NCBI GenBank assembly: GCA_963756025.1
Contig: CAVWMF010000008.1
Span: 62,001 to 126,000 of the forward strand
Direction: 5' to 3'
Source: Bog-473 sp963756025
GTDB taxonomy: Bacteria; Actinomycetota; Acidimicrobiia; Acidimicrobiales; RAAP-2
DNA length: 64,000 nt
Positions 42,802 to 52,212 of this stretch are shown here, piece after piece. The first letter of the stretch is position 1, and the number at the start of each line of letters is the position of its first letter. The notes under the pieces are model-generated. The model worked only from the letters and a program-made list of their open reading frames with translations, had not been told where the DNA came from and ran no database searches. The translations under genes and the position numbers were made by a program.

Positions 42802-43935
42802 CTATGAGAGCCGGTCAACCACCAGGTCGGCCGACGTCGTCGTCGCCGTCACCACCGCCGGTTGGGGGCCGAGCAGCTGGTAAGCCGTTCCCACCGGCGT
42901 CGGGAAACTCAGCTGAGCCGTCGGCGAAAGGCGGAACACGCAGCTGACCGAGGCCCCGGTCGGGCCCTGGGGACATTCGCCGGGGCCGTTGGAGCCGACG
43001 AGGACCAGCGCGCCGGCCGACGTATCGACGATCTGCTCGGTGACCGATCCCGAGTAGCTGCTCATGGCCTGCAGGGTGTCGGCGTTATAAGGGCTCAGCT
43101 CGGTGTCGAGTCCCTGCCCTGCGGGCGCGCTGATCCAGACCAGTCCGCCGGCCACGGCGTCGACGCCCGCAATGCCGCCGCCCTCCCCGTTGGGACTGTT
43201 GGCGAGCGCTGGTCCGACGGTGCTGGCACCCGTCGGGCTCAGTTTGACGAGATGGTTGTCCGATCGTTCGTAGTACACGGATCCATCGGGGCCGAAGGCG
43301 GCGCTGGTTCCTTGAGCGATCTCTTTCGGGGCCGCCGTGGACGTCGGCACGATCCGATAGATGTCCTCCAGGTTCCCTTGGGCGATCATGACCTGGACGT
43401 GGCCGCCGGCCGCGCTCATCGAGACCAGGTTGGCGTCGGACGTGTTGGCGGTGTCGATAGGGGGCAGCTTCCACTGGCCCATCTGGTTGCCCGTGCTGCG
43501 GGTGTAGCCGATCACGCTGTCGTCGGCGACGACGTAGAGGTTGGTGGCGTCGGCGGCCAGTGCACTCACTCCACCGCTGACATGTTCGGCGATCGCGGCG
43601 GGCCCCTGGGGATCGACGACCCACACCACTGTCGTCGTCGTGGGGTCGTGTCCCTCCGGTGCCACGAACACGGCGCCATCGGGCCCCTCGGCGGCGGTGA
43701 TCTGTATGTTGGCCGGAACGGGGACGGCCACCGCGGCCGACACCTGCAGCTGACCCGTTGTCGCCAGGGTCGTCGTCGTGGACGGCGGTGCGGTGGTCGA
43801 CGTCGACGTCGTGGTTGTCGTGGCGGTCTGGGTCCCCGAGTTGTTCGCCGATGAGCACGCCGTCAGGAGCGCACCGGTGACGAGGAGCAGGAGTGCCCCG
43901 CACGCCAGCCGTCGGATCATCGAGGTCTTCGCCAT
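42802..43935 (-). CDS. Predicted lipoprotein with beta-propeller-like domain
   Basis: 377 residues from ATG 43935 (MAKTSMIRRLACG), with a lipoprotein signal (LLLLVTGALLTACSS; lipobox LTAC) followed by a Thr-rich linker of about 35 residues and a beta-rich domain of about 300 residues with repeated VV/GG/DG turns (for example AEGPDGAVFVAPEG and AAFGPDGSVYYERS). This resembles Vgb/NHL-like propellers. Extracytoplasmic and membrane-attached; the ligand is unknown. Confidence 0.75.
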   Translation of the reverse strand: MAKTSMIRRLACGALLLLVTGALLTACSSANNSGTQTATTTTTSTSTTAPPSTTTTLATTGQLQVSAAVAVPVPANIQITAAEGPDGAVFVAPEGHDPTTTTVVWVVDPQGPAAIAEHVSGGVSALAADATNLYVVADDSVIGYTRSTGNQMGQWKLPPIDTANTSDANLVSMSAAGGHVQVMIAQGNLEDIYRIVPTSTAAPKEIAQGTSAAFGPDGSVYYERSDNHLVKLSPTGASTVGPALANSPNGEGGGIAGVDAVAGGLVWISAPAGQGLDTELSPYNADTLQAMSSYSGSVTEQIVDTSAGALVLVGSNGPGECPQGPTGASVSCVFRLSPTAQLSFPTPVGTAYQLLGPQPAVVTATTTSADLVVDRLS

Positions 43936-43984
43936 CCTTCCCATTGTGGCCGGTGTGATCCCGCACCGGGCGCCGGAGGAGCGG

Positions 43985-44953
43985 TCACGCCTTTGTCATG
44001 GTGGCGTAGCGGACCGCGATGAGCTGACCGATGAAGGCGTAGCCCTGCATGGTGGCGTGGATGTTCCCCGCCCGGCAGGACCAGGTCAGCGTGCAGACCT
44101 TGGCCACCGCAACGGGGACTGAGCCATACGGAGCGAGGGTCGTGGTGGTGGTCAGTGGCGTGTAGGCGCCGGTGGCCTTCGTCACGTCGACGAGCACCCC
44201 GTGGCCGAACGAGTAGGACCTGGAGAGCGCCGGGTTCAGGAGCAGCTTGAAACCCAGGACCGACTCTTTGGCCAGCGACAGGCGTGTCGGCGTCGGCGGT
44301 TGTGACGGGTAGACGTAGGCGCCCAGGACGACGTCGGGGTATGTCAACCCGATCAGCGGCACGTGGGGACCTGCCGCCGCACGCAACGCCCGGGCGAGGC
44401 GGATGACGTTGAGCGCGACGCCGACGACCGCCTGCCCCACGCAGGGGATCAGGTCGGATTTCGATGCGCAGTCCGTCACGTCGTTGCCACCGATGGAAAC
44501 GGTGATCAATCCGATGTGCCCGCGATGGGCGGTGAGGAACGCCTCGGCCGCCGCGGCTTGGGTGGAGTGGGGGTAGGGGACCGCGCCGGCTGTGTTGGGC
44601 AAGGTAACGGGGCATCCGACGGTGCGGATGATCGACGTCGCGGTGGCGCCGGAACATCCGAAGTTGACCAATGTGAGATGCGTCTTCTTCGCCACGTACC
44701 CCGTATAACCCGTGGTCGCGCCGAGGCCCGGTTGATAGCCCACCGAATACGAGTCGCCGAGCGAGACGTAATACGTGGCGTCCGCCGCAGCGTGGAGCCC
44801 CGTCGACGGGGCGGCCTGCGCCGTCCCGCTCAGTGCCGCCCCGCTCAGGGCCACGAAGGTGGCCAACGCGACCACCGCCAGCGTGGCCACGACACCCGCC
44901 TTCATCACGCCGGGACCCCGCATGGTCGTCGATCGCTGCCACATCGCCAGCAC
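43985..44953 (-). CDS. Secreted SGNH/GDSL hydrolase
   Basis: Up to 322 residues; the signal peptide begins near MKAGVVATLAVVALATFVAL, so the true start may be the later ATG. Catalytic blocks are in order: SLGDSYSVGYQPG (block I, nucleophile Ser), GCSGATA (block II), TVSIGGNDVTDC (block III, Asn) and NIHATMQGY (block V, with the His and, at -3, the Asn/Asp position). Six or more cysteines suggest disulphides. Members are secreted lipases or esterases in actinobacteria. It follows bioD on the same strand by about 20 bases, but a functional link to biotin is not evident. Confidence 0.87.
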   Translation of the reverse strand: MLAMWQRSTTMRGPGVMKAGVVATLAVVALATFVALSGAALSGTAQAAPSTGLHAAADATYYVSLGDSYSVGYQPGLGATTGYTGYVAKKTHLTLVNFGCSGATATSIIRTVGCPVTLPNTAGAVPYPHSTQAAAAEAFLTAHRGHIGLITVSIGGNDVTDCASKSDLIPCVGQAVVGVALNVIRLARALRAAAGPHVPLIGLTYPDVVLGAYVYPSQPPTPTRLSLAKESVLGFKLLLNPALSRSYSFGHGVLVDVTKATGAYTPLTTTTTLAPYGSVPVAVAKVCTLTWSCRAGNIHATMQGYAFIGQLIAVRYATMTKA

Positions 44954-44976
44954 TCTCGCACGGCCCGGGCCGGGAT

Positions 44977-45645
44977 TTATGGCACGGCCGACGTTCCCCG
45001 CACCAGCGCAGCCAGCGCCTGCTCCTCACCAGGTAGTGCGACCAGCGTCAGTTCGTCCTGTTCGGTCAGCCACTTCCTGTTCCGTTGGTGCAGGTCATCG
45101 CCCTCGTCGAAGCGGTTCAGCACGACGACGAGATCCGCCCCGGACAGGGCGCCGGCGCTCAGGCGCACCGCATTGATGGTCCCCAGTCCGGCGTCGGCCA
45201 CCAGCACGACCACATCGGGCGCCAACGCGGCGATGAGCGCAACTGCGTCGCCGTCGTGGGTCTGCGGAGAGCGCACCCCTCCAGCGGTCTCGACCAGACC
45301 GACGGCGACGCGCGCGGCCGGCCATGTCAGCTCGTCGATGAAGTCGGCTGTCGTGATGCGCCCGCGTCCGAGAACGTCGGCCGCCATCGGGGGCGCCAGC
45401 GCCACCGGGTACCACCGGTGCGGAAGGCAGACCGTTTCCGGAGGCTCTCCCGTGGCCGCCCCGAGTACCGCCGCGTCGAGTCCGGCCGGGTCGTCCCCCG
45501 CGTCGAACGATTGGGCCGGCTTGCGGGCGGCCACGGTCACTCCCGCGTGACGGAGCGTGGTGAGGAGGCGGGCGGAAACCCAGGTCTTGCCGATGTCGGT
45601 TCCCGTCCCGACCACAGCGACGAGGCGCTCGGGCCGGGATGGCAC
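44977..45645 (-). CDS. bioD: Dethiobiotin synthetase
   Basis: 222 residues from GTG 45645. The P-loop GTGTDIGKTWVSA (about 11-23), the substrate lysine in ARKPAQSF, the ETAGGVRSP loop (about 107) and DAGLGTINAVRLS near 140 are typical BioD. The enzyme closes the ureido ring of DAPA to dethiobiotin using CO2 and ATP. It begins 5 bases after the bioF stop, as the last gene of hbd-bioA-bioF-bioD. The long frame upstream of the GTG is a shadow of bioF. Confidence 0.93.
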   Translation of the reverse strand: MPSRPERLVAVVGTGTDIGKTWVSARLLTTLRHAGVTVAARKPAQSFDAGDDPAGLDAAVLGAATGEPPETVCLPHRWYPVALAPPMAADVLGRGRITTADFIDELTWPAARVAVGLVETAGGVRSPQTHDGDAVALIAALAPDVVVLVADAGLGTINAVRLSAGALSGADLVVVLNRFDEGDDLHQRNRKWLTEQDELTLVALPGEEQALAALVRGTSAVP

Positions 45646-45650
45646 CGGGA

Positions 45651-46874
45651 TCAGGGGACCTGGGCCACGAGCGCGGCCCGCAGGGGGGCGAGCGATTCGA
45701 GCAACCGGTCCACCTGCTGGTCGGTGTGGGCAGCCGAGAGCGTCACCCGGAGCCGGCTGGTGCCGACCGGGACGGTAGGAGGTCGGATGGCCGGCACCCA
45801 CAGGCCTTGCGCCAGCAGTGCGGCCGAGGCCTTGACCGCGCGCTCTTCGCTGCCCAGGACGACCGGGATGATGGGGCTTACGGGTGCATCGGGAGTGCCC
45901 CCGTCGGCGCGTCGGCGGGGGCGCTCGACCCGCGCCACGAGGTCGGCCAGGCGCGCCACGAGCGCTTCGCCTGCGGGGGAGCGCAGCACGCGGAGCGCGG
46001 CGAGCGCGGCCGCCGTATCGCCGGGTGTCAGGCCGGTGGTGAAGATGTACGGGCGGGCCAGGTTGACCATGAGGTCGATCACATCCTGCGAGCCGGCGAG
46101 GAACCCGCCCAACGAGCCCAGCGTCTTGGACAGCGTCCCCATCCGGACCAGGGTGAGGCCCGGATCGCGCGCGAGGCCCGGTGGCAGATGCGGCCCGAGA
46201 ACCGCATGCGCCTCGTCGATCAGGAGCAACGCGCCGTGCCGGCGGCACAGGGCGGCGATGTCGCCCACCGGTGCGGCGTCGCCGTCCATGGAGAAGATCG
46301 TGTCGGTGACCACGATCGTCGGGGTGGCCGGGCTCATTTCCAGCAGCGCGGAGAGATGGGACATGTCGCAGTGCCGGTAGACCGACAGCTGGGACCGTGA
46401 GAGCCGGCAGCCGTCGATGATCGACGCGTGGTTCAGCTCGTCCGAAAGGACCCGCACGTCGGGGCCGCCCAGCACGCTCAGCGCGCCCAGGTTGGCGGCG
46501 AAGCCGGTGGGGAAGCAGATGGCGGCGTCGGTTTCCTTCCACTGCGCCAAAGCGAGCTCCAGCGCGGTGTGCACCGGGCGCGAGCCGGTGACGAGCCGGG
46601 AAGCGCCGGCGCCCGTCCCCCAGCGCCGTGTCGCCTCGACCCCGGCTGCCACCACGGCCGGGTGCGAGCTCAGGCCGAGGTAGTCGTTGGAGGCGAACGA
46701 GACGACATGCGCTCCGTCGAGCGCGCCCTGCGGACCGAAGGCGTCGAACTCACGGGGCTCGCGCCACCGGCCGCTGGCGATGACCGTATCGAGGCGCGCC
46801 CGGAGGCGGTCGGCCCAGATGCCGAGCGGGAGAGCGTCGGGCCTGGGTTCGATCGGCGTGGCGTCCGGCGTCAT
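45651..46874 (-). CDS. bioF: 8-amino-7-oxononanoate synthase
   Basis: 407 residues from ATG 46874, which overlaps the bioA stop (ATGA). It is a fold-type I PLP enzyme that condenses pimeloyl thioester with alanine to give KAPA. Visible marks are SFASNDYLGLSSHP (about 62), GTGAGASRLVTG, DELNHASIIDG, DTIFSMDGDAAP, LIDEAHAVLG and the PLP lysine in GTLSKTLGSLGG. Length and motifs are normal. An in-frame extension upstream of 46874 is not needed. Confidence 0.94.
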   Translation of the reverse strand: MTPDATPIEPRPDALPLGIWADRLRARLDTVIASGRWREPREFDAFGPQGALDGAHVVSFASNDYLGLSSHPAVVAAGVEATRRWGTGAGASRLVTGSRPVHTALELALAQWKETDAAICFPTGFAANLGALSVLGGPDVRVLSDELNHASIIDGCRLSRSQLSVYRHCDMSHLSALLEMSPATPTIVVTDTIFSMDGDAAPVGDIAALCRRHGALLLIDEAHAVLGPHLPPGLARDPGLTLVRMGTLSKTLGSLGGFLAGSQDVIDLMVNLARPYIFTTGLTPGDTAAALAALRVLRSPAGEALVARLADLVARVERPRRRADGGTPDAPVSPIIPVVLGSEERAVKASAALLAQGLWVPAIRPPTVPVGTSRLRVTLSAAHTDQQVDRLLESLAPLRAALVAQVP

Positions 46875-48250
46875 GAGCCGATGACCTCGTGGAGTGCGCC
46901 TTCGAGGGCCTCGATGATGCGCACGATCTCCCCGTCGGTCGTGGTCAGCGGGGGCATGATCACAACGACGTCGCCGAGGGGACGCAGCAGGACGCCGCGG
47001 GCCACGGCCCCGGCGCAGACGCGGCGGCCCCACCGCAGGCCCGGCCGCGGCGGCGCCAGCTCCACGCCGACCATGAGGCCACGTTGGCGTATGTCCTTGA
47101 CGCCGGCGAGGGGGGCGATGCGGTCGGCCAGGAGTGCGGCCAGCTGCCCGGTGCGGTCGTTGACGTGCGTCATGACGTCCCACGCTTCGAGGAGCCGTAG
47201 ATGCTCCAGGGCGACCGACGCCGCCAAGGCGTTCCCCCCGTAGGAGTGGCCGTGGAAGAACGTCTGCGGTCCCAGGTCACAACCGAGGAACGCGTCGAAC
47301 ACGTCGCCCGAGGTGACCGTGGCCGACATGGCCAGGTACCCGCCGGTGATCCCCTTGCCCAGACACAAGAGGTCCGGCCGCAGCCCGCACTGCTCCGACG
47401 CGAAGAGGGTCCCGGTCCGTCCGAAGCCGGTCGCCACCTCGTCGCAGATCAGCAGCACGCCGCGGGCCCGGCACGCCTCGCCGAGGGCGCGCACGTCCTC
47501 GGCCTGCGCGCACAGCATGCCCGAGGCCCCTTGGACGAGAGGCTCGATCACGACGGCGGCCAACTCGGTCGCGTGGGCTTCGACGGCGGCGCAGGCTTTC
47601 GCCGCCCAGCCGGGGTCGGCGTACCCGGGCGTGCGCAGGACGGGAAAGCAGAGGGGATCGAACACGGCGCTGAAGACGCCGCCGTCACCGAGGGACAGCG
47701 AGCCGATGGTGTCGCCGTGATAGGCGTCGCCCAGGGCCAGGAATTGCGTGCGCCCCTCGACCCCACGGTTGACCCAGTACTGAAAGGCGATCTTCAGGGC
47801 CTGCTCGACGGCCACGGCCCCGTCGGCGGCGAAGAGAAAGTGCGGGTTGTCGACCGGCACGACCTCCGCCAAGGCCTCGGCCAGTTCGACCACAACGGTG
47901 TTGCCGTTGCCGAGCATCGTGCTGTGGGACACCCTGCCCGCTTGTGCGATGAGTGCCGCATCGAGCTCGGGGACCCGGTGACCGAGCGTGTTGACCCAGA
48001 GGGACGAGATCGCATCGAGGTAGCGCCGGCCACCGACATCGATCAGCTCGCGCCCTTCGGCGCGGTCGATGACGAGCGGCGCGTTAGTGGCGTAGGCCCC
48101 CATTTGGGTGAACCCGTGCCAGACCACGGCGGCGTCCCGCTCGATCCAGTTGTCGACGGCCCACGTGTCGGCCGCCCGGTTGTCGACGCCCCACGTGTCG
48201 GCGGCATCGTCCCCGGCCACGCCGCCGGCTGCGGCCTCGTGTTCGGGCAC
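46871..48250 (-). CDS. bioA: Adenosylmethionine-8-amino-7-oxononanoate aminotransferase
   Basis: 459 residues; makes DAPA from KAPA. The PLP site is in LGKGITGGYLAMSA, and LICDEVATGFGRTGTLF, ISSLWVNTLGHRVPELD and FFHGHSYGGNALAA are class III aminotransferase marks. The N-terminal 35 residues are unusual: DTWGVDNRAADTWAVDNW is a short tandem duplication absent from typical BioA, and the true start could be further in. The gene lies 5 bases after the upstream dehydrogenase gene and is coupled to bioF. Whether the amino donor is SAM or lysine cannot be told here. Confidence 0.92.
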   Translation of the reverse strand: MPEHEAAAGGVAGDDAADTWGVDNRAADTWAVDNWIERDAAVVWHGFTQMGAYATNAPLVIDRAEGRELIDVGGRRYLDAISSLWVNTLGHRVPELDAALIAQAGRVSHSTMLGNGNTVVVELAEALAEVVPVDNPHFLFAADGAVAVEQALKIAFQYWVNRGVEGRTQFLALGDAYHGDTIGSLSLGDGGVFSAVFDPLCFPVLRTPGYADPGWAAKACAAVEAHATELAAVVIEPLVQGASGMLCAQAEDVRALGEACRARGVLLICDEVATGFGRTGTLFASEQCGLRPDLLCLGKGITGGYLAMSATVTSGDVFDAFLGCDLGPQTFFHGHSYGGNALAASVALEHLRLLEAWDVMTHVNDRTGQLAALLADRIAPLAGVKDIRQRGLMVGVELAPPRPGLRWGRRVCAGAVARGVLLRPLGDVVVIMPPLTTTDGEIVRIIEALEGALHEVIGS

Positions 48251-48255
48251 GGGCG

Positions 48256-49116
48256 CTACGCCTTGTAGTCGTAGAAGCCGCGGCCGGACTTGCGACCGAG
48301 CAATCCGGCTTCGACCATGCGGGCCACCAGGGGCGGGGGCGCGTAGAGCGGCTCCTTGAACTCTTCGTAGAGCGAGTTCGCGATGGCCATCGTCGTGTCG
48401 AGGCCGATGAGGTCTGCCAGGTGGAGTGGTCCCATCGGATGGGCGCAGCCCTTCACCATGCCCATGTCGATGTCATCAGCGGTGGCGAAACCCGACTCGA
48501 GCATGCGCACCGCTGAGAGGATGTAGGGGATGAGGAGCGCGTTCACAATGAAGCCGGCCCGGTCCTGCGAACGGATCACCTGCTTGCCCAGCTGCTCGGT
48601 GGCGAAACGCTCGGCCTTCCCCACCGTCTCGTCACTGGTCAGGAGCGACGAGACCACCTCGACCAGCGGCAGCACCGGCACCGGGTTGAAGAAGTGGATG
48701 CCGATGACCTGGCTGGGGCGGCCGGTGGCCATGGCCAGCTTCATGATCGGGATCGACGACGTGTTCGACGCCAGGACCGCATCGGGGGCCTCGACCACCT
48801 TATCCAGCGCCTCGAACACGGCCACCTTCTCGGCTTCTGATTCAACGACCGCTTCGACGACGAGCTGGCGGTCCGACAGTGAGCCGAGGTCGGCGGAATA
48901 ATCGATGTTGGCGAGGGCCGCCTCGGCTTCGGACTCGCTCAACTTGGCGGCCTTCTGGGCCCGGCCGATGGAATCGCCGATGCGCCGGCGGCCCCGATCG
49001 AGGCTGGTCTGGTCGAGGTCGACCACCCGCACGTCCAAGCCGGCCCTTGCGGCCGCCTCGGTGATGCCCGATCCCATGAGGCCGCAACCGACGACGCCAA
49101 CCCTTTGGATCTCCAT
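48256..49116 (-). CDS. 3-hydroxybutyryl-CoA dehydrogenase
   Basis: 286 residues from ATG 49116 with GGAGAAGAAG upstream. The NAD-binding motif VGVVGCGLMGSGITEAAARAG opens the protein. SNTSSIPIMKLA, the catalytic His in GIHFFNPVPVLPLVE, and QDRAGFIVNALLIPY with HPMGPLHLADLIGLD at the C-terminal dimer domain are all typical of Hbd/FadB2 proteins. It oxidises 3-hydroxyacyl-CoA in fatty-acid or butyrate metabolism. Being first in line before bioA-bioF-bioD, it may be co-transcribed; a role in making the pimeloyl chain is possible but unproven. Confidence 0.9.
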   Translation of the reverse strand: MEIQRVGVVGCGLMGSGITEAAARAGLDVRVVDLDQTSLDRGRRRIGDSIGRAQKAAKLSESEAEAALANIDYSADLGSLSDRQLVVEAVVESEAEKVAVFEALDKVVEAPDAVLASNTSSIPIMKLAMATGRPSQVIGIHFFNPVPVLPLVEVVSSLLTSDETVGKAERFATEQLGKQVIRSQDRAGFIVNALLIPYILSAVRMLESGFATADDIDMGMVKGCAHPMGPLHLADLIGLDTTMAIANSLYEEFKEPLYAPPPLVARMVEAGLLGRKSGRGFYDYKA

Positions 49117-49333
49117 TTTGTCTTCTTCTCCTATCGGCACGTCCCGGCGCGCCGCGAAGGACGAGTTGAGCATCTTGCTCTCCCTCCTGGCAAACACCCC
49201 CCGCATCCCTCCCCTCGGCACGGTGTCGCCCCTCGCCGGCGCTGCCGGGGCGGTGCGCGTCCGCTTCCTGCGCCCGGGCGGGCCATTGTCGACTAGTAAG
49301 GGCAGGTCACCACGATCGAAGGAGCGTTCGGCC

Positions 49334-50242
49334 ATGCTGAGCAACGACGAGGTAATTGCAGCCCGGGAGCGGCTGGGGCCGGTCGGGGTGTGGATGGGGT
49401 CATTGATGGGGGCGACCATCGAGCGGGAGCGCGAGGTCGCCCGGCGGATCGAGGAGCTCGGGTACGGCTCCATCTGGACGGGGGAGATCGTGGGCGGCAA
49501 AGAAGCCTTTGCCCACCAGTCCGTCCTGCTGGCGGCCACGGAGCGGATCTCGACGGGCACCGGGATCGCCAACGTGTGGGCCCGCCAGCCCGGCGCCATG
49601 GAGGGCGGGGGCGCCACCCTGGGTGCGGCATACCCCGGGCGCTTCGTGCTCGGGATCGGGATCAGCCACGGCCCGATCGTCGAGATGAGTGGCCAGATCT
49701 ACGCCAAGCCCATGGAGACGATGGTCACCTACCTCGACGGCATGGACGCGTCCGTCGTCCATGCACCCCCGTGCGACGTGCCCGTGCCGCGGGTGCTGGC
49801 GGCGCTGCGTCCCAAAATGCTCGATCTGTCCCGTACGCGGGCCGATGGCGCCCATCCGTACCTGGTGCCCCCGGCCCACACGACGCTGGCCCGCGCTGCA
49901 CTGGGCCCCGACAAGCTGTTGATCCCCGAACAGGCCATCGCCCTCGAGAGCGACCCCGCCGCAGCCCGCCGCATCGGCCGCGAGCATCTGTCGGGCTACC
50001 TGCGCCTGCCCAACTACGTGAACAACTTGAAGCATCTCGGCTACGGGGACGACCTGGCCGACGGGGGCAGTGACCGGCTGGTCGATGCCATCGTGGCCTG
50101 GGGCGACGGGGAGGACATTGCCCGCCGGATCGCCGAGCATCGTGACAACGGGGCGGACCACGTCGTGCTCCAGGCGTTGGGCGACCTCCCCACGGCGGTA
50201 GCGCAACTCGAGCGCCTGGCGCCGGTGGTCCTGGGCGGCTGA
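49334..50242 (+). CDS. LLM-class F420-dependent oxidoreductase
   Basis: 302 residues from ATG 49334 (MLSNDEVIAARERL). A luciferase-like TIM barrel with ARRIEELGYGSIWTGEIVGG (about 37-56), VLLAATERISTGTGIANVWA, FVLGIGISHGPIVEM and a typical C-terminal QALGDLPTAVAQLERLAP. Related actinobacterial proteins bind F420 rather than FMN. The substrate is unknown. It is divergent from the hbd-bio operon; the 217 bases between should carry both promoters. Confidence 0.87.
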   Translation: MLSNDEVIAARERLGPVGVWMGSLMGATIEREREVARRIEELGYGSIWTGEIVGGKEAFAHQSVLLAATERISTGTGIANVWARQPGAMEGGGATLGAAYPGRFVLGIGISHGPIVEMSGQIYAKPMETMVTYLDGMDASVVHAPPCDVPVPRVLAALRPKMLDLSRTRADGAHPYLVPPAHTTLARAALGPDKLLIPEQAIALESDPAAARRIGREHLSGYLRLPNYVNNLKHLGYGDDLADGGSDRLVDAIVAWGDGEDIARRIAEHRDNGADHVVLQALGDLPTAVAQLERLAPVVLGG

Positions 50243-50324
50243 TCGCCCCCGTCAGGGCGCCCCGACGGCCATCAGCGGGTCACGCTCATCGGAATCACAG
50301 CGCGGCGGGTGCGAGACTGCAGCC

Positions 50325-51266
50325 GTGTCATCAGAACCTGTCGCTCAGAAGTCCGGCGTCGTCGTGTTGTGCAGCCTCCCCGGTGCGCTCGCCCGTATCC
50401 GGTCCCGGTTCCCCGAAATCGAGGTGGTCGACATCTCCGGCGGCGTGCCCGGCGGGGTCCGGGGCGAAGTGCTGTACGGAGGGTGGGGACCACACTCGGT
50501 GGAGGCGATGGCCGCCGGCGTCCAGTGGGCCCAGCTGATCGGGACAGGACTCGACGGTGTCCCGCCCGAGGTGCGGGCAGCGCCTGTGCTCACGTCGGCC
50601 CGGGGGGTGGCGGCGGTGGCCATCAGCGAATATGTCATCGCCGCCCTGGGCGCGTTCGCCCGCGACTTCCCGGGGAACTGGCTCCGGGAACCGCCCGAGC
50701 ATTGGTTCGTGCAGCAGGCGGGACTGTTGGCCGGGTCCACGCTCGGCCTGTACGGCTTCGGAGGTATCGCGCAGCGGGTGGCCCGCATCGCGCTGGCCCT
50801 GGACATGTCGGTGGTGGCCCTGCGCCGCCGGGATCTGCCGAGCCCGGTCGAAGGAGTGGTCATGACCACATCGTTCCGCGACCTGATCGCGGCAGCCGAT
50901 CACCTCGTGCTGGCGGCGCCCGCCACCGACGAGACCCGCCTGGTGCTCAATGCCGAGACCTTCGCCCTCCTCCGGCCCGGGGTACACCTGGTGAACATCG
51001 CCCGGGGCTCTCTGGTGGATCAGGACGCGCTGCGTGACGCGCTCGATGACGGGACGGTGGGGCGGGCCTCGCTCGACGTCACGACGCCCGAGCCCCTCCC
51101 GGCCGGGCACTGGATGTTCGACCATCCCAAGGTGTTCCTCACCCCACACGCCTCCTGGGCCGGGCAGACGCAATTCGCCGCCGCCACGGAGTACTTCTGC
51201 GACAACCTCGAACGGTTCCTGGCCGGCCAGCCGTTGGAGGGCGTCGTGGGGAGTGACGGCTACTGA
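50325..51266 (+). CDS. D-2-hydroxyacid dehydrogenase family protein
   Basis: 313 residues. The NAD-binding motif GLYGFGGIAQRVARIALAL sits near 145. The catalytic residues are in NIARGSLVDQDAL (Arg), TTPEPLPAGH (Glu) and LTPHASWAG (His). The order matches the SerA/GhrA group. The substrate range is broad in this family and cannot be predicted. It is followed 7 bases later by the DUF2127 gene. Confidence 0.9.
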   Translation: MSSEPVAQKSGVVVLCSLPGALARIRSRFPEIEVVDISGGVPGGVRGEVLYGGWGPHSVEAMAAGVQWAQLIGTGLDGVPPEVRAAPVLTSARGVAAVAISEYVIAALGAFARDFPGNWLREPPEHWFVQQAGLLAGSTLGLYGFGGIAQRVARIALALDMSVVALRRRDLPSPVEGVVMTTSFRDLIAAADHLVLAAPATDETRLVLNAETFALLRPGVHLVNIARGSLVDQDALRDALDDGTVGRASLDVTTPEPLPAGHWMFDHPKVFLTPHASWAGQTQFAAATEYFCDNLERFLAGQPLEGVVGSDGY

Positions 51267-51273
51267 GTGGACG

Positions 51274-52095
51274 ATGAGTAAGAGGAGGAAGCGGGACAAG
51301 GCCAACCGCTACGAGCTCATCGCCTGCGCCCTCGAAGGCCACGCACTGGTGGGGACCGATGTCGCGACGATCGGGCCCGAGGACGAACTCGTGGTGCGAG
51401 AGCACGACGGTTTGCGTTGGCACCGCTGTCTACGCTGCGATGCCTGGTTACCGCGCCGGCCGCCCGAAGCGCCCGCCCGCGACCGCCTTCCGGGCCGCGA
51501 CGAGATCGAGGTGCCGTTGCGGGGTCCCGCCCTGCGCGACCGCTATGTGCTTCGTCTCATTGCCATAGAACGCGGCGTGCACGTCATCGTCCTCAGCGGC
51601 TTGGCGATCGCCGTCTTCCTCTTCATCGGTCACCGCTTGACCCTCAAGCACGACTACGTCGCCATCATGAACGGTCTCTTCGGGGCCTCGGGCGGGCCCA
51701 ACGCCAAGAAAGGCCTCCTCGGCGAATTCCGGCACATTTTCGTGATTTCACCGGCGCATCTCTACTGGATCGGTTTCGTGCTGGTGGGCTACGCCTCGCT
51801 CGAAGCGGTCGAGATGGTCGGCCTGTGGATGGCCAAGCGGTGGGCCGAATACCTGACGTTCGTCGCCACCCTCGCCTTCGTGCCGCTCGAGCTGTACGAG
51901 TTGGTGTCCTCATTCGGCTGGTTCAAACTGGTGACACTTTTCCTCAACCTGGCCGTTGTCGCCTACCTGGCCCTGGGCAAGCGGCTCTTCGGACTGCGTG
52001 GCGGTCACGCCGCCGACGTGGCGAGGCGCGACGCGGACATGGGTTGGAGCGCGTTGGAGAGCCGGCCGCCGGGACAGCCGTTCCTGCCGATGTAG
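51274..52095 (+). CDS. DUF2127 family membrane protein
   Basis: 273 residues from ATG 51274. A 90-residue cytoplasmic part with a CxxC pair (HRCLRCDAWLP) is followed by about four transmembrane helices (VHVIVLSGLAIAVFLFIGHR, LYWIGFVLVGYASLEAVEMV, LTFVATLAFVPLELYELVSS, LVTLFLNLAVVAYLALGKRL). The helical part is typical of DUF2127. Role unknown. Probably co-transcribed with the dehydrogenase before it. Confidence 0.8.
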   Translation: MSKRRKRDKANRYELIACALEGHALVGTDVATIGPEDELVVREHDGLRWHRCLRCDAWLPRRPPEAPARDRLPGRDEIEVPLRGPALRDRYVLRLIAIERGVHVIVLSGLAIAVFLFIGHRLTLKHDYVAIMNGLFGASGGPNAKKGLLGEFRHIFVISPAHLYWIGFVLVGYASLEAVEMVGLWMAKRWAEYLTFVATLAFVPLELYELVSSFGWFKLVTLFLNLAVVAYLALGKRLFGLRGGHAADVARRDADMGWSALESRPPGQPFLPM

Positions 52096-52212
52096 CGAGT
52101 CGTCCGCGGCCCCGCCGGGGCCGGGCGGTGTCCCCGTCCCCGCCGGCCGTCGCATGCCAGAATCGGCACGACGTGCGCTGTCGGCGCGGCGCGACTGCAA
52201 GGGAGGGACCTC

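Noticed and set aside
45085..46400. Long rightward frames opposite bioD and bioF
   Set aside because: They are antisense shadows in high-GC DNA; the bio genes have complete motifs.
48256..49617. A 453-residue dehydrogenase with a long N-terminal extension
   Set aside because: The NAD-binding motif begins at the ATG at 49116, which has a good ribosome site; the extension is a shadow of the divergent oxidoreductase gene.
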